In this document: positions 33,940-42,478 of the stretch, piece after piece
Layout of the letters: each line of letters starts with the position of its first letter
Numbering within the stretch: position 1 is the first letter of the stretch
From: Streptomyces sp. F63
Lineage (GTDB): Bacteria > Actinomycetota > Actinomycetes > Streptomycetales > Streptomycetaceae
Reading direction: 5' to 3'
NCBI RefSeq assembly: GCF_018070345.1
Contig: NZ_JAGPXX010000035.1
Coordinates: 1-57,853, forward strand
DNA: 57,853 bases
Notes under the pieces: model-generated
The model's input: the letters and a program-made list of their open reading frames with translations, nothing else
What the model was told of the DNA's origin: nothing
Database searches by the model: none
Made by a program: the position numbers and the translations under genes

Positions 33940-34344
33940 GTCTCCACCGACGCCGTCTTCTCCGGCAAGAGCCACGTTCCCTACGACGAACACTGCAAGC
34001 CCGACCCCATCACCCCGTAAGGAGCGGCGAAGGTCGCCGCGGAAACGGTGCTTCTGCTCCATCCGAATAACGCCGCCGTGGCCCGAACCTCGCTGATCAT
34101 GGGTGACGGACAGCCCGAGCACGAACGCACCGTCCACGAACTGGCCACCGGCACCCGCGAAGGCTTCCTCTCCACAGACGACTTCCGATGCCCGGTCCAC
34201 GCGAGCGATCTGGCCGCAGCGCTCCTCGAACTCGCGTCGGGCGACACGACCAGCGTCCACTACCTCAGCGGGAACCAGGCTCTCAGCCGGCACGAGCTGG
34301 GTGTGCTCATCGCCCGGCGCGACGGATGTGACCGAGACTCATAG
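33937..34344 (+). pseudogene. RmlD/NAD-dependent sugar-nucleotide reductase-like remnant
   Basis: The plus strand reads VSTDAVFSGKSHVPYDEHCK, the SDR-type motif of dTDP-4-dehydrorhamnose reductase-like proteins, then PDPITP, a TAA stop (34018-34020) where Tyr is expected in the 'PYGxxK' catalytic motif, and GAAKVAAETVLLLH. The C-terminal part (TTSVHYLSGNQALSRHELGV) follows in frame. The N-terminal NAD-binding half is missing. This is a truncated gene with a nonsense mutation at the catalytic tyrosine. Confidence 0.7.
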
Positions 34345-34411
34345 TTGGCGAATCATGGTACGAGATGCGCAGGTCAGGGGCGCGTGGAGGAGTCTTGTTG
34401 GCGAATCATGG
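34344..34411 (+). repeat. 15-bp direct repeat pair
   Basis: GTTGGCGAATCATGG occurs at 34344-34358 and again at 34397-34411, 53 bases apart. It may be a recombination scar or a binding-site pair. No function can be assigned. Confidence 0.5.
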
Positions 34412-34986
34412 CTTGGAGCTCACTGTGCGTGAGTAACGGGATGAGCCGTTTTCTCGTCGGCGATGGTGAGCGCCTGGCCAACACGATTGCGTAGTCGGCG
34501 GGCAAGGAGGGCTTGGTGCTGGCTGCTGTGAATTCTTCGGCCGGTACTCCGCAAGGGCCGAACTCGAAAAAGATCCGGACTCAGCGATCGTCATGAGCGC
34601 AGTTATGGGAATGTGCTGACAAGCAACCCCTGACCTTGCACATCAAACCGTGATCGCCCGGACAGCTCCCTAGGACGTCCGCGTGTCTTCGGTCGGTGAA
34701 ACGATCGGTGTTGTATATTTCGAAATGGCAAGATTCATGTCGGCTATGCCGCTCGACGACATGCTCGATATGATCGGAAGAATATCAAGCTGATTCGATC
34801 ATGTGTCTGCCTACGCGCTTACCGTCGCATTTGGTCGACAATTTTGAATGCCTGAATTAGCAGGGGTGAGAGGGGGGAGTATAGAGCCACGGCTCTGACG
34901 CCGCGTAAACCGCCGTCCGTACCGGCTGCTGTCCGGTCCCCCGCGGTGCGGATAGGACCATCAGGACACAGATGCCGGAGGAAAAC
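34412..34986. other. AT-richer leader upstream of the toxin genes
   Basis: No confident gene is seen. A 22-codon frame at 34725-34793 (MARFMSAMPLDDMLDMIGRI...) lies in the most AT-rich part but has no clear ribosome binding site. The toxin operon promoter should be in the last 200 bases. TATAG at 34880 is a possible -10 without a well-spaced -35. Confidence 0.35.
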
Positions 34987-37900
34987 GTGAACGCCGACGC
35001 GAGCACCAACGACGGTGTCCCTGCTGGTGTGGTGCCGCAGTCGTCGGGTCTGTCTGGTGGCGCACCCGACGGCGGTATTGAGTCGGCGCTCGGGGCGGAT
35101 ACGGCGCTCGGTGCCGCGTGGAGTCCGCTGGGTCCTCTCGACGTGACGCGGACCCGAATGCCAGGAGACGGCGGAACTCAGCAGGGCTTGACGCCACATG
35201 TGACGACGGCCGCCCTCACGGGTGCTGCCATGGTGGGCATCGGTGTCGAGACCAGCCGGGCACGCGGTTTCGAACCGGACGTGACCATTGGGTACAGCTC
35301 GCAATCGGGCGATGGGATCTTCGGACTCGGTTTCACTCTTGACCTGCCGTCGGTTGCGCGGCGTACCAACACTTCGGTGCCGCGCTATGACGGCAGTGAC
35401 ACCTTCCAGCTCGACGACGCGCCGCTCGTTCTGCTGCCGGGCTCGGTCACCAGGCGGGCGTTCGATGGTGTTGCGTACACCGTTTCGGCGTACGCGCGCC
35501 GCAGTGCTGAGGTGAGGGAACGTGTCGAGCGCTGGTCGTCCGACGCAGCGGGGGCGGACTTTTGGCGGACTATCGACCGTTCCGGCGTGATCACTGTGTT
35601 CGGCCTGACGCCGCTGGCGCGGGTCGCCGACCCGGACGACCCCCGGCGGGTCTTCGCCTGGCTTCCGCAAGCGCGTTACGACGGGAGCGGCAGCGCTATT
35701 CTCTTCACCTATCAGGGTGAGGATGCGACCGGGGTGCCCGATGTGCTCCACGAGCGGAACCGGCAGCGCTCGGCCAACCGATATCCGCAGTCGATCAGGT
35801 ATGGGAATCGGTTGCCGTTCCACCCGGACTCCCCACTCATCCTGCCGGACGGCCCCTGGCATATCGAGCTGGCCTTCGATTACGGCGAATACGACTTCTC
35901 GCCCGCTCATGACACTCCGTACCGGCCGGTTCGTCCGTGGTCGGCTCGGGAGCTTCCGTTCTCCGACTACTCTGCGGGGTTCGAGCGGCGGACCCACCGG
36001 TTGTGCCGCGCGATCGGCCTGTTCCACCGTTTCGACGAGCTGGGCCCGGAGCCGGTGCTCGTCCGCTCGACATCGTTCACCTACGACACGGAAGCCAGTG
36101 GTGGGCTGGCCACCCATCTCGTCGAGGCACGGGGCACGGGGCACCGTTACATCGCGGCCCGCCCGCCCGGCAAACGCTACTGGACGGCTGACGAGCCGCC
36201 ACTGGCCCTCCGCTATCACCCACCGACCATCGAAGGCGCCCGCTTCGTTCCCCTATCCACCCGATCCGAAGGTGTGCCGCCGATGGCGGATCAACCGCCT
36301 TCGTACTGCCTCGCCGACCTCGACGGTGACGGCGTGGACGGCATCGTGTACGCCGACCAAGCGGCCATCACCTACTGGCGGCCGACGCTCGACCGCGCCG
36401 CCCCCGACGGTCCGGTCCGGTTCGAGCCGCAGACGCCGGTGACGTTCCCCATCGAGCGCGAGGCTTGGGGCACGTGCCGTTTGGGCGATGTCACCGGGGA
36501 CGGACGCCTGTCACTGATCGTGGAGTCGGAGACGCGCGCCGGGTACTACGCCCGCGGGTCGGACGGTACCTGGCGGCCATTCACGGCCTTCGCCGGCCAT
36601 GTCACGGATGCGGCCGCCGGCGCGCCGCACGACAGAGGCCGCGCTTCGGTGCCGAAGCGGCTGTCCCCCTCCACGGGTGGCCACACCTACTGCCGGGCCG
36701 ACGTGACCGGCAACGGCCTGCCCGATCTGATCCACATCAACGACACCTCGGTAACCTATTCCGCCAACATGGGCCCAGCCGGATACGCGGCCTTCCGCCG
36801 TCGGACACGCCGCGCCGATCTGCCTTCCGCAGTGCTCGAGGCCCCACGGACCGCCACCCGGTTCGCCAACGTCCTCGGCGGAGGGCAGCAGCTCGTCCTC
36901 GTCGAAAGCGGCCGCGTGATCTGCTGGCCCAGCCTTGGGCACGGGACCTTCGGTGCCCCGGTCGAGATGTCCGAAGTTCCGTCGTTCGACGACGTGAGCA
37001 GCGAGAACGTCCACCTCGTGGACCTGACCGGTACCGGCACGGACGACCTCGTCCTGCTGCGCCCAGGCCACGTCTGCGTCCACCTCAACCGCGGCGGCAA
37101 CGGCTTTCTGCCAGAGCCGCTCGTGGTGCCGACGCCGGAGACCACACACGGGATACTAACCATCGGCAACGTCACGACGGATGGCCGCCGGTCACTGGTC
37201 TGGAACACCGGCGGGCCGCACCCCCGCCTCCATGCGCTGACCCTCGTGGCCGGGGCGGACCCGTTCCGGCTGAGCGAGTACAACGCCAACCGCGGCACAC
37301 GCGTGAGGCTCGGCTACACCACGTCGACGCGGATGCGGCTGCGGGACGAGGCACGCGGCGAACCCTGGCTCCTCACACTGCCCTTCCCCGTGGTCGTCGT
37401 CGAGACCATGGAGGTGGACGACGAGATCGCCGCGGTCCGCTCCACCAACACCTACCGCTACCGTGACGGCTATTTCGACTCGGAAGAGCGGATGTTCACC
37501 GGTTTCGCCCGAGTCGATCGCACCGAGACGGAGACGGTCCTGCCCGACGAGCCGCCGCGAGACGGCCCGGAGGACACCTCCGTCACCGGTGCGGAGCCGT
37601 TGCTGACACGGAGCTGGTTCCATGTGGGCGCGTACGCGGTCGACGGGCTGGAAGAGGCGTTGCGCCGGGAGTACTTCCGCGGTGATGTCGACGTCTGCCC
37701 GATCGGTGGCCCGGTCTTCGACTGGAGGGGTGCGGTGCCGAGTGGCTCGCTGCGCAGGCAGGCCCACCATGCGCTCGCCGGGATCCTGCGGCGCGTGGAG
37801 ATCTATGACGCGTCCCGGCCGGACGTCCCGTACCGGGTGGCGGAGTGTGGCATGTCCGTCCGGCCAGTGGCACGGGCCACCGCAGGCGCCGGCGCGTTCC

Positions 37901-40900
37901 TGGTCCACGAACGCGAGTCCATCGACTACCGCTATGAGCGTGATGCGTCCGACCCCGCCGTTCAGCACAGGTTCACGCTGGCCGTGGACGAGTACGGGGT
38001 CGTTTCGCGGAGCTGTACGGTGCTCTACCGTCGTCGTCCTGGCCGGGCAGCGCTGGCCGGCCAGGACGAGACGATCGTGACGGCGCACGTGGGGGACTTC
38101 CTGCCGCCGCGCGATGAAGCGGACGTCCTGCTGTTCGGGTTCCCCCGGCTGTCCCGTACCTATGCGGTCAACGGGATCGCGGCGCCTGCGGTGCGGGGAC
38201 TCTACTACGACGTCGACTCTATCTCCCGGCAGGTGGAACTCGCCCTCGCCAACCAGCGTTCCGCCGACCCGGCGCCGGACGCCTCGGCGATGCCGGAGAC
38301 CGGCCTGCTGGCCGGTGAGCGGCTGACGTACGCCGGGCCGCATGGGGGACAAGACCCGTCGGGGGAGCTGGCGGTGCCACCGCGAGTCTGCCGCCGCGAC
38401 GTGGCCGCGTTCACGGACGCTCAGGTGTGCGATCTGCTCGCGGGGGTGGCGCTGCCGGTTCCCCCGGAGCGGTTCATGAGCGAGTGGGGCGGCTACGTAA
38501 ATGACGCCGAGGCGGGGGTGTGGTGGTGCCCGGGGGACACCACGCTCTACGACCCGGAGCGGTTCTGGGTTCCCAGCCGTGTTCTCGACCCGATGGCGGC
38601 CCTGGAACCGGCGCGTGGGGTGACCCGGACGCTGGTGTACGACGAGACGGCGATGGCGCTTCGCGAGGCGGTGCAGCGGGCCGAGGGCGGCGGTGTGCTG
38701 GACCAGCGGATCACGGCCGAGTCGATCGACTACCAGTCGCTGCTGCCACAACGGGTCCGGGACGCCACGGGTGTGGTGAGCGAAGTGCTCTATGATCCGC
38801 GCGGCCGTGTCTTCGCCACCGCGTTCCGGGGCACCGAGTGGATGGACGGTGTTCCTCGGGAGAAGGGTTTCGAGCCGCTTCCGGTGACCGACCCCGTCTC
38901 CTGGCCACAACCGCGCGATGTGCTGGAACTGGCCGCCGATCCGGCCGCGTTCCTCGGCCCTGCCGCCGCGTTCTTCTTCCATGACGACCTCGGCTGGTGC
39001 AGGGACCGGGCACCGGCGCTCAGCGCCGCCGCGACAGCCCGTGCGTACCCGCAGGATGCGCCCGGCCAGGACACGGCAGATCCGCCGACCCTGACCATCA
39101 GGTACGCCGACGGAGCGGGCCGCCTACTACAAACCACCACCGCGGTCCCTCCGGAACCGTCGCCCTCCGCCGCACCAACCCTGGGGGAGGGCCCTCCCGG
39201 CTGGGCCGTCAACAGCCGGATCCGCTACACCGGCCGCGGCGGCGCGTGGCGGCACTACCTCCCGTTCCTGACCGACTCGCTGACCTTCCCCGGCACAGCG
39301 GAGCTGGAACGCACCACAAACGCCGCGACCACCAGCTACGACGCACTCGACCGCCATACACGGACCGACTTTCCTCTCGGCGACTTCCCCCACGCCTTCT
39401 TCACCACCACCCGCTACGGCCCCTGGGCGGTCACGGAAGCCGACGTCAACGACACCGTGACCGAGTCCGCGTACTATCGCCACCACATCATCGACGGGCA
39501 CGTACTCCCGCAGCGTGAGCGCGAGGCCCTGATCGCCGCCGCCCGATGCGCGGGCACGCCGACCACCCGGCATCTGGATGTGCGCGGGGGCACGATCGCC
39601 GAAGAGCGCCGGCTGACCCCGCAGCGGTCCCTGATCTCCCTCTTCCGCCACGACGCGCTCGGCCGGCAGATCAGCGCCGCCGATCCCCGCCAGGCGGCAG
39701 CCGGACGCACCAACCTCACCGTCCGCTACGGCCTCACGCCCGACCCCGTGAAGACGACCAGCGTAGACGCAGGCACCCGGATGCGCCTCATCGACGCCAC
39801 CGGCGCCCCGCTCATCGAAGCGGACGGCCGCGGCAACACACTCATCCACGAACGCGACCCGCTGCGCCGATCAGTGGCCCTCATCCTCCAAAGCGGCCCC
39901 CGCGCGGGCATCAGCCTCGACACCGGAGCGGGCTCGGCGAATGCGCCGGACCGGCCCGCAGCGGGCTCATCGGTGATCATCGAGCGCCGGGTGTACGGGG
40001 ACACACTCGACGGCACCGGGGAGACGGTCTTTCCCGATCCCGGAAGGCGTGGCCTCATCGGCAGACTGTGTGTCCGCTACGACCAGGCGGGCCGGCACCA
40101 GGTCGACTCCTACGCTCTGACCGGCCAGGGACTGTCGTCGAGCGAATCGTTCACGGCGGACATCGAACACGACCCCGACTGGCGCACCGGAGACTGGACG
40201 ACCTGGGCGGAACTGTTCGCGGCCCTCGCGGACCGGCTGGAGCCCTCCGAGTACCACGCGACCAGCCGCTACGACCCGCAGGGGCGCGTCCTCGCCGGCA
40301 CAGACCCCCATGGCCACACGACGGCATGGCACTACGACAGGGCGGGCAGAGTGTGCGGTATCGATGTAGCCGTACAGGGGGGCACGGCGGCTCCCTACGC
40401 CACCGACATCAGCTACAACGCCGCAGGCCGGTGCCGCGGCCTCGCCCTCCGCTCCACCCAGGGCGACAGGATCATCGAGCGGGAGCTCCGCTACCACAAG
40501 GACACCCAGCGACTGGTCGCCATCCGGGCCACCCGTACCGGCGACGACACCGTCGTCCAAGACCTGAACTACGTCTACGATCCCGCCGGAAACGTGATCA
40601 GCGTCGATGATGCCGCGGCCCCCGGCGGCGAGAGCGGTGTGAGCGCCGACCTCACCTACACCTATGACGCCCTCTACCGCCTCACCGAGGCCACTGGCCG
40701 GGCGACCGCCTCCTTCGACGCCGAGGCGGCCGCGTCAGGTGGATACACGAAGGTCTATGCGCCATGGCGGCAGGGACGGCTGGTTCGCTACTCGGCCGCC
40801 TACGGCTACGACGACTCCGGCAACTGCCTGCGGCAGACGTTCATTACCGCCGAAGGCAGCTGGACCACTGCGCTCACCGCCGCCGATGACTCCAACCGTG

Positions 40901-42279
40901 TGACGGTGGGCGATGCCTTCGACCTGTCCGAGTTCGATGAGGATGGGAACGCGCTGAAACTGCCGACCGTCCCGGAGCTGACCTGGGATCACCGATCCGC
41001 CCTGCGGACCACCCGGTCCGAAACCCCCTCGGGAACACCCCTGGGGGCCGAACACTACGCCTATGACTCGGAGGGTGCCCGACGTCGCCGCGTGACCAGG
41101 GCGCCTGACGGCTCGACAACCGACACCCGCTACTTCCCCGGCCTGGTGACCGAGCGCCGGTCCGGGCCCCACGGCCAACTCCACGCCGAACAGGGACGAA
41201 TCGAGGTCCACGACGGCAGCCAGCGGCTGGGTGAAGTCCTGGTCCATCGTGGTGAGCCGGGCAGCAACCCCGTAGTGCAGCGCCGTCACCAGCTCCCGAA
41301 TCTCGTCGACTCCGCGACGGCGGAATTCGACGACGACGCCTCATGGATCAGCTATGAAGAATACGCGCCGTTCGGGGTAACCGTCTTCGTCACCGGAAGG
41401 TCCCAGGACGAGGTGGCGAAGAAGATGTACCGCTACACCGGCCAGCAACGCGATGGGACCACTGGGCTCGCTTATCACGGCGCCCGCTACTACGCCCCGT
41501 GGCTGCTCCGCTGGATCACCCCGGACCCGGCCGGCACTCTCGACGGACTCAACCTCTACACCTACTGCGCGAACAACCCGACAGTGCACGTCGATCCGAC
41601 GGGACACAACGGGGGGCGGCCGAGACTGAAGTTCTCCGAGAATCGACGCTTCGCGATCAAGCCCGGCGAGCCCCAGGTCTATGTCCGCGAGGACGTGCGG
41701 CCGAACCAGGTCGCCAAGGCGCTTCAGGCTGGCACTGAAGCGCTTAGGAATGAGGGTCATACCTATCGCTCGTACTCACTTGGTAAGGATGTGTTGTGTG
41801 ACTGCCTGCACACTGCCGAGGAAATCATCAACAACCAGGTCGGCAAACTGAAATGGGGCGCAGGTTCGTATAGTCGAATCGAAGTCAGGAGCGCGGGGAG
41901 AGAGGAGAGATTTGAATCCTTCGGGGAAAGTGACCAGCAGAACAGAAGCCAGGCCGAGAATTTCGCTAGGCCGCGTAACGGCTCTGCTTCCCCTGGGGTT
42001 GGGGAAGCATTCGTAATCGTCGCGACCGACACCGGAGACACAAAAATGTGCCAGTTCCACGCCGGTGCCGTAGTTGCTCTCGACGGCCCTACTCGCATTA
42101 CCCTTGAGGCCTGGTCCGACAACAAAAATCCACCGGGCAAAGCGCCTGCTCATGCCCATCTCTACACCGTCGGAAGTAGCACGAGCTCCTTCCACGCTGT
42201 CTGGGGTGAGGGAGAGGGGTATTTCGTAGGGGCTAAGCCCATCACGGTGGTCGTGCAGCCGGCGTCGTCAAAGTCGTAA
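34987..42279 (+). CDS. Insecticidal-type toxin complex TcB-TcC fusion with C-terminal hypervariable domain
   Basis: The protein has about 2430 residues. GTG 34987 has GGAGG five bases upstream; ATG 34972 is an alternative. The N-terminus is SpvB/TcdB-like (PDVTIGYSSQSGDGIFGLGF). Next are FG-GAP/VCBS-type repeats (YCLADLDGDGVDGIVYADQ, CRLGDVTGDGRLSLIVES, CRADVTGNGLPDLIHIND) and the TcB middle block (YRDGYFDSEERMFTGFARVD). Rhs/YD repeats then fill most of the second half (YDPAGNVISV, YDALYRLTEATG). The Rhs core ends at 41524-41604 with DPAGTLDGLNLYTYCANNP and VDPTGHN, where TcC proteins cut themselves. The last 225 or so residues (41605-42279) are unlike the rest and lower in GC; they are the probable effector. 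TcB and TcC form a closed cocoon around the effector, and TcA docks and injects it. Fused TcB-TcC is a known variant, and the length equals the sum of the two. Confidence 0.92.
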   Translation: MNADASTNDGVPAGVVPQSSGLSGGAPDGGIESALGADTALGAAWSPLGPLDVTRTRMPGDGGTQQGLTPHVTTAALTGAAMVGIGVETSRARGFEPDVTIGYSSQSGDGIFGLGFTLDLPSVARRTNTSVPRYDGSDTFQLDDAPLVLLPGSVTRRAFDGVAYTVSAYARRSAEVRERVERWSSDAAGADFWRTIDRSGVITVFGLTPLARVADPDDPRRVFAWLPQARYDGSGSAILFTYQGEDATGVPDVLHERNRQRSANRYPQSIRYGNRLPFHPDSPLILPDGPWHIELAFDYGEYDFSPAHDTPYRPVRPWSARELPFSDYSAGFERRTHRLCRAIGLFHRFDELGPEPVLVRSTSFTYDTEASGGLATHLVEARGTGHRYIAARPPGKRYWTADEPPLALRYHPPTIEGARFVPLSTRSEGVPPMADQPPSYCLADLDGDGVDGIVYADQAAITYWRPTLDRAAPDGPVRFEPQTPVTFPIEREAWGTCRLGDVTGDGRLSLIVESETRAGYYARGSDGTWRPFTAFAGHVTDAAAGAPHDRGRASVPKRLSPSTGGHTYCRADVTGNGLPDLIHINDTSVTYSANMGPAGYAAFRRRTRRADLPSAVLEAPRTATRFANVLGGGQQLVLVESGRVICWPSLGHGTFGAPVEMSEVPSFDDVSSENVHLVDLTGTGTDDLVLLRPGHVCVHLNRGGNGFLPEPLVVPTPETTHGILTIGNVTTDGRRSLVWNTGGPHPRLHALTLVAGADPFRLSEYNANRGTRVRLGYTTSTRMRLRDEARGEPWLLTLPFPVVVVETMEVDDEIAAVRSTNTYRYRDGYFDSEERMFTGFARVDRTETETVLPDEPPRDGPEDTSVTGAEPLLTRSWFHVGAYAVDGLEEALRREYFRGDVDVCPIGGPVFDWRGAVPSGSLRRQAHHALAGILRRVEIYDASRPDVPYRVAECGMSVRPVARATAGAGAFLVHERESIDYRYERDASDPAVQHRFTLAVDEYGVVSRSCTVLYRRRPGRAALAGQDETIVTAHVGDFLPPRDEADVLLFGFPRLSRTYAVNGIAAPAVRGLYYDVDSISRQVELALANQRSADPAPDASAMPETGLLAGERLTYAGPHGGQDPSGELAVPPRVCRRDVAAFTDAQVCDLLAGVALPVPPERFMSEWGGYVNDAEAGVWWCPGDTTLYDPERFWVPSRVLDPMAALEPARGVTRTLVYDETAMALREAVQRAEGGGVLDQRITAESIDYQSLLPQRVRDATGVVSEVLYDPRGRVFATAFRGTEWMDGVPREKGFEPLPVTDPVSWPQPRDVLELAADPAAFLGPAAAFFFHDDLGWCRDRAPALSAAATARAYPQDAPGQDTADPPTLTIRYADGAGRLLQTTTAVPPEPSPSAAPTLGEGPPGWAVNSRIRYTGRGGAWRHYLPFLTDSLTFPGTAELERTTNAATTSYDALDRHTRTDFPLGDFPHAFFTTTRYGPWAVTEADVNDTVTESAYYRHHIIDGHVLPQREREALIAAARCAGTPTTRHLDVRGGTIAEERRLTPQRSLISLFRHDALGRQISAADPRQAAAGRTNLTVRYGLTPDPVKTTSVDAGTRMRLIDATGAPLIEADGRGNTLIHERDPLRRSVALILQSGPRAGISLDTGAGSANAPDRPAAGSSVIIERRVYGDTLDGTGETVFPDPGRRGLIGRLCVRYDQAGRHQVDSYALTGQGLSSSESFTADIEHDPDWRTGDWTTWAELFAALADRLEPSEYHATSRYDPQGRVLAGTDPHGHTTAWHYDRAGRVCGIDVAVQGGTAAPYATDISYNAAGRCRGLALRSTQGDRIIERELRYHKDTQRLVAIRATRTGDDTVVQDLNYVYDPAGNVISVDDAAAPGGESGVSADLTYTYDALYRLTEATGRATASFDAEAAASGGYTKVYAPWRQGRLVRYSAAYGYDDSGNCLRQTFITAEGSWTTALTAADDSNRVTVGDAFDLSEFDEDGNALKLPTVPELTWDHRSALRTTRSETPSGTPLGAEHYAYDSEGARRRRVTRAPDGSTTDTRYFPGLVTERRSGPHGQLHAEQGRIEVHDGSQRLGEVLVHRGEPGSNPVVQRRHQLPNLVDSATAEFDDDASWISYEEYAPFGVTVFVTGRSQDEVAKKMYRYTGQQRDGTTGLAYHGARYYAPWLLRWITPDPAGTLDGLNLYTYCANNPTVHVDPTGHNGGRPRLKFSENRRFAIKPGEPQVYVREDVRPNQVAKALQAGTEALRNEGHTYRSYSLGKDVLCDCLHTAEEIINNQVGKLKWGAGSYSRIEVRSAGREERFESFGESDQQNRSQAENFARPRNGSASPGVGEAFVIVATDTGDTKMCQFHAGAVVALDGPTRITLEAWSDNKNPPGKAPAHAHLYTVGSSTSSFHAVWGEGEGYFVGAKPITVVVQPASSKS

Positions 42280-42478
42280 CAGCGCGGCGGCGCGGCGCCA
42301 CGAGGTTTCCCGCCGCGTAACCCGCGGGCTGTCATGGCCGTGCGTGTCCTCCGGGGGCGCCCGTCGGAGATGTCATAGACTCGCCGCGCCTCGCATATTC
42401 CCGATATGTGCTCGGATTATCCGGCAGTGTGACTGGGCGTCGCTCGGCCGCGCCGATTCCAACGGAAGGCTGTTCGCC

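Noticed and set aside
34819..36219. Long minus-strand open frame over the start of the toxin gene
   Set aside because: It has no recognisable domain, is typical of antisense frames in high-GC DNA, and lies opposite a clearly conserved TcB N-terminus.
37192..38982. 596-codon minus-strand frame within the TcB-TcC gene
   Set aside because: It is a shadow of the toxin gene; the plus strand has continuous TcB/Rhs motifs here.
40500..41600. Repeats in the Rhs part as a CRISPR or DNA tandem repeat
   Set aside because: The similarity is at protein level (YD repeats) with variable DNA and no regular spacing.
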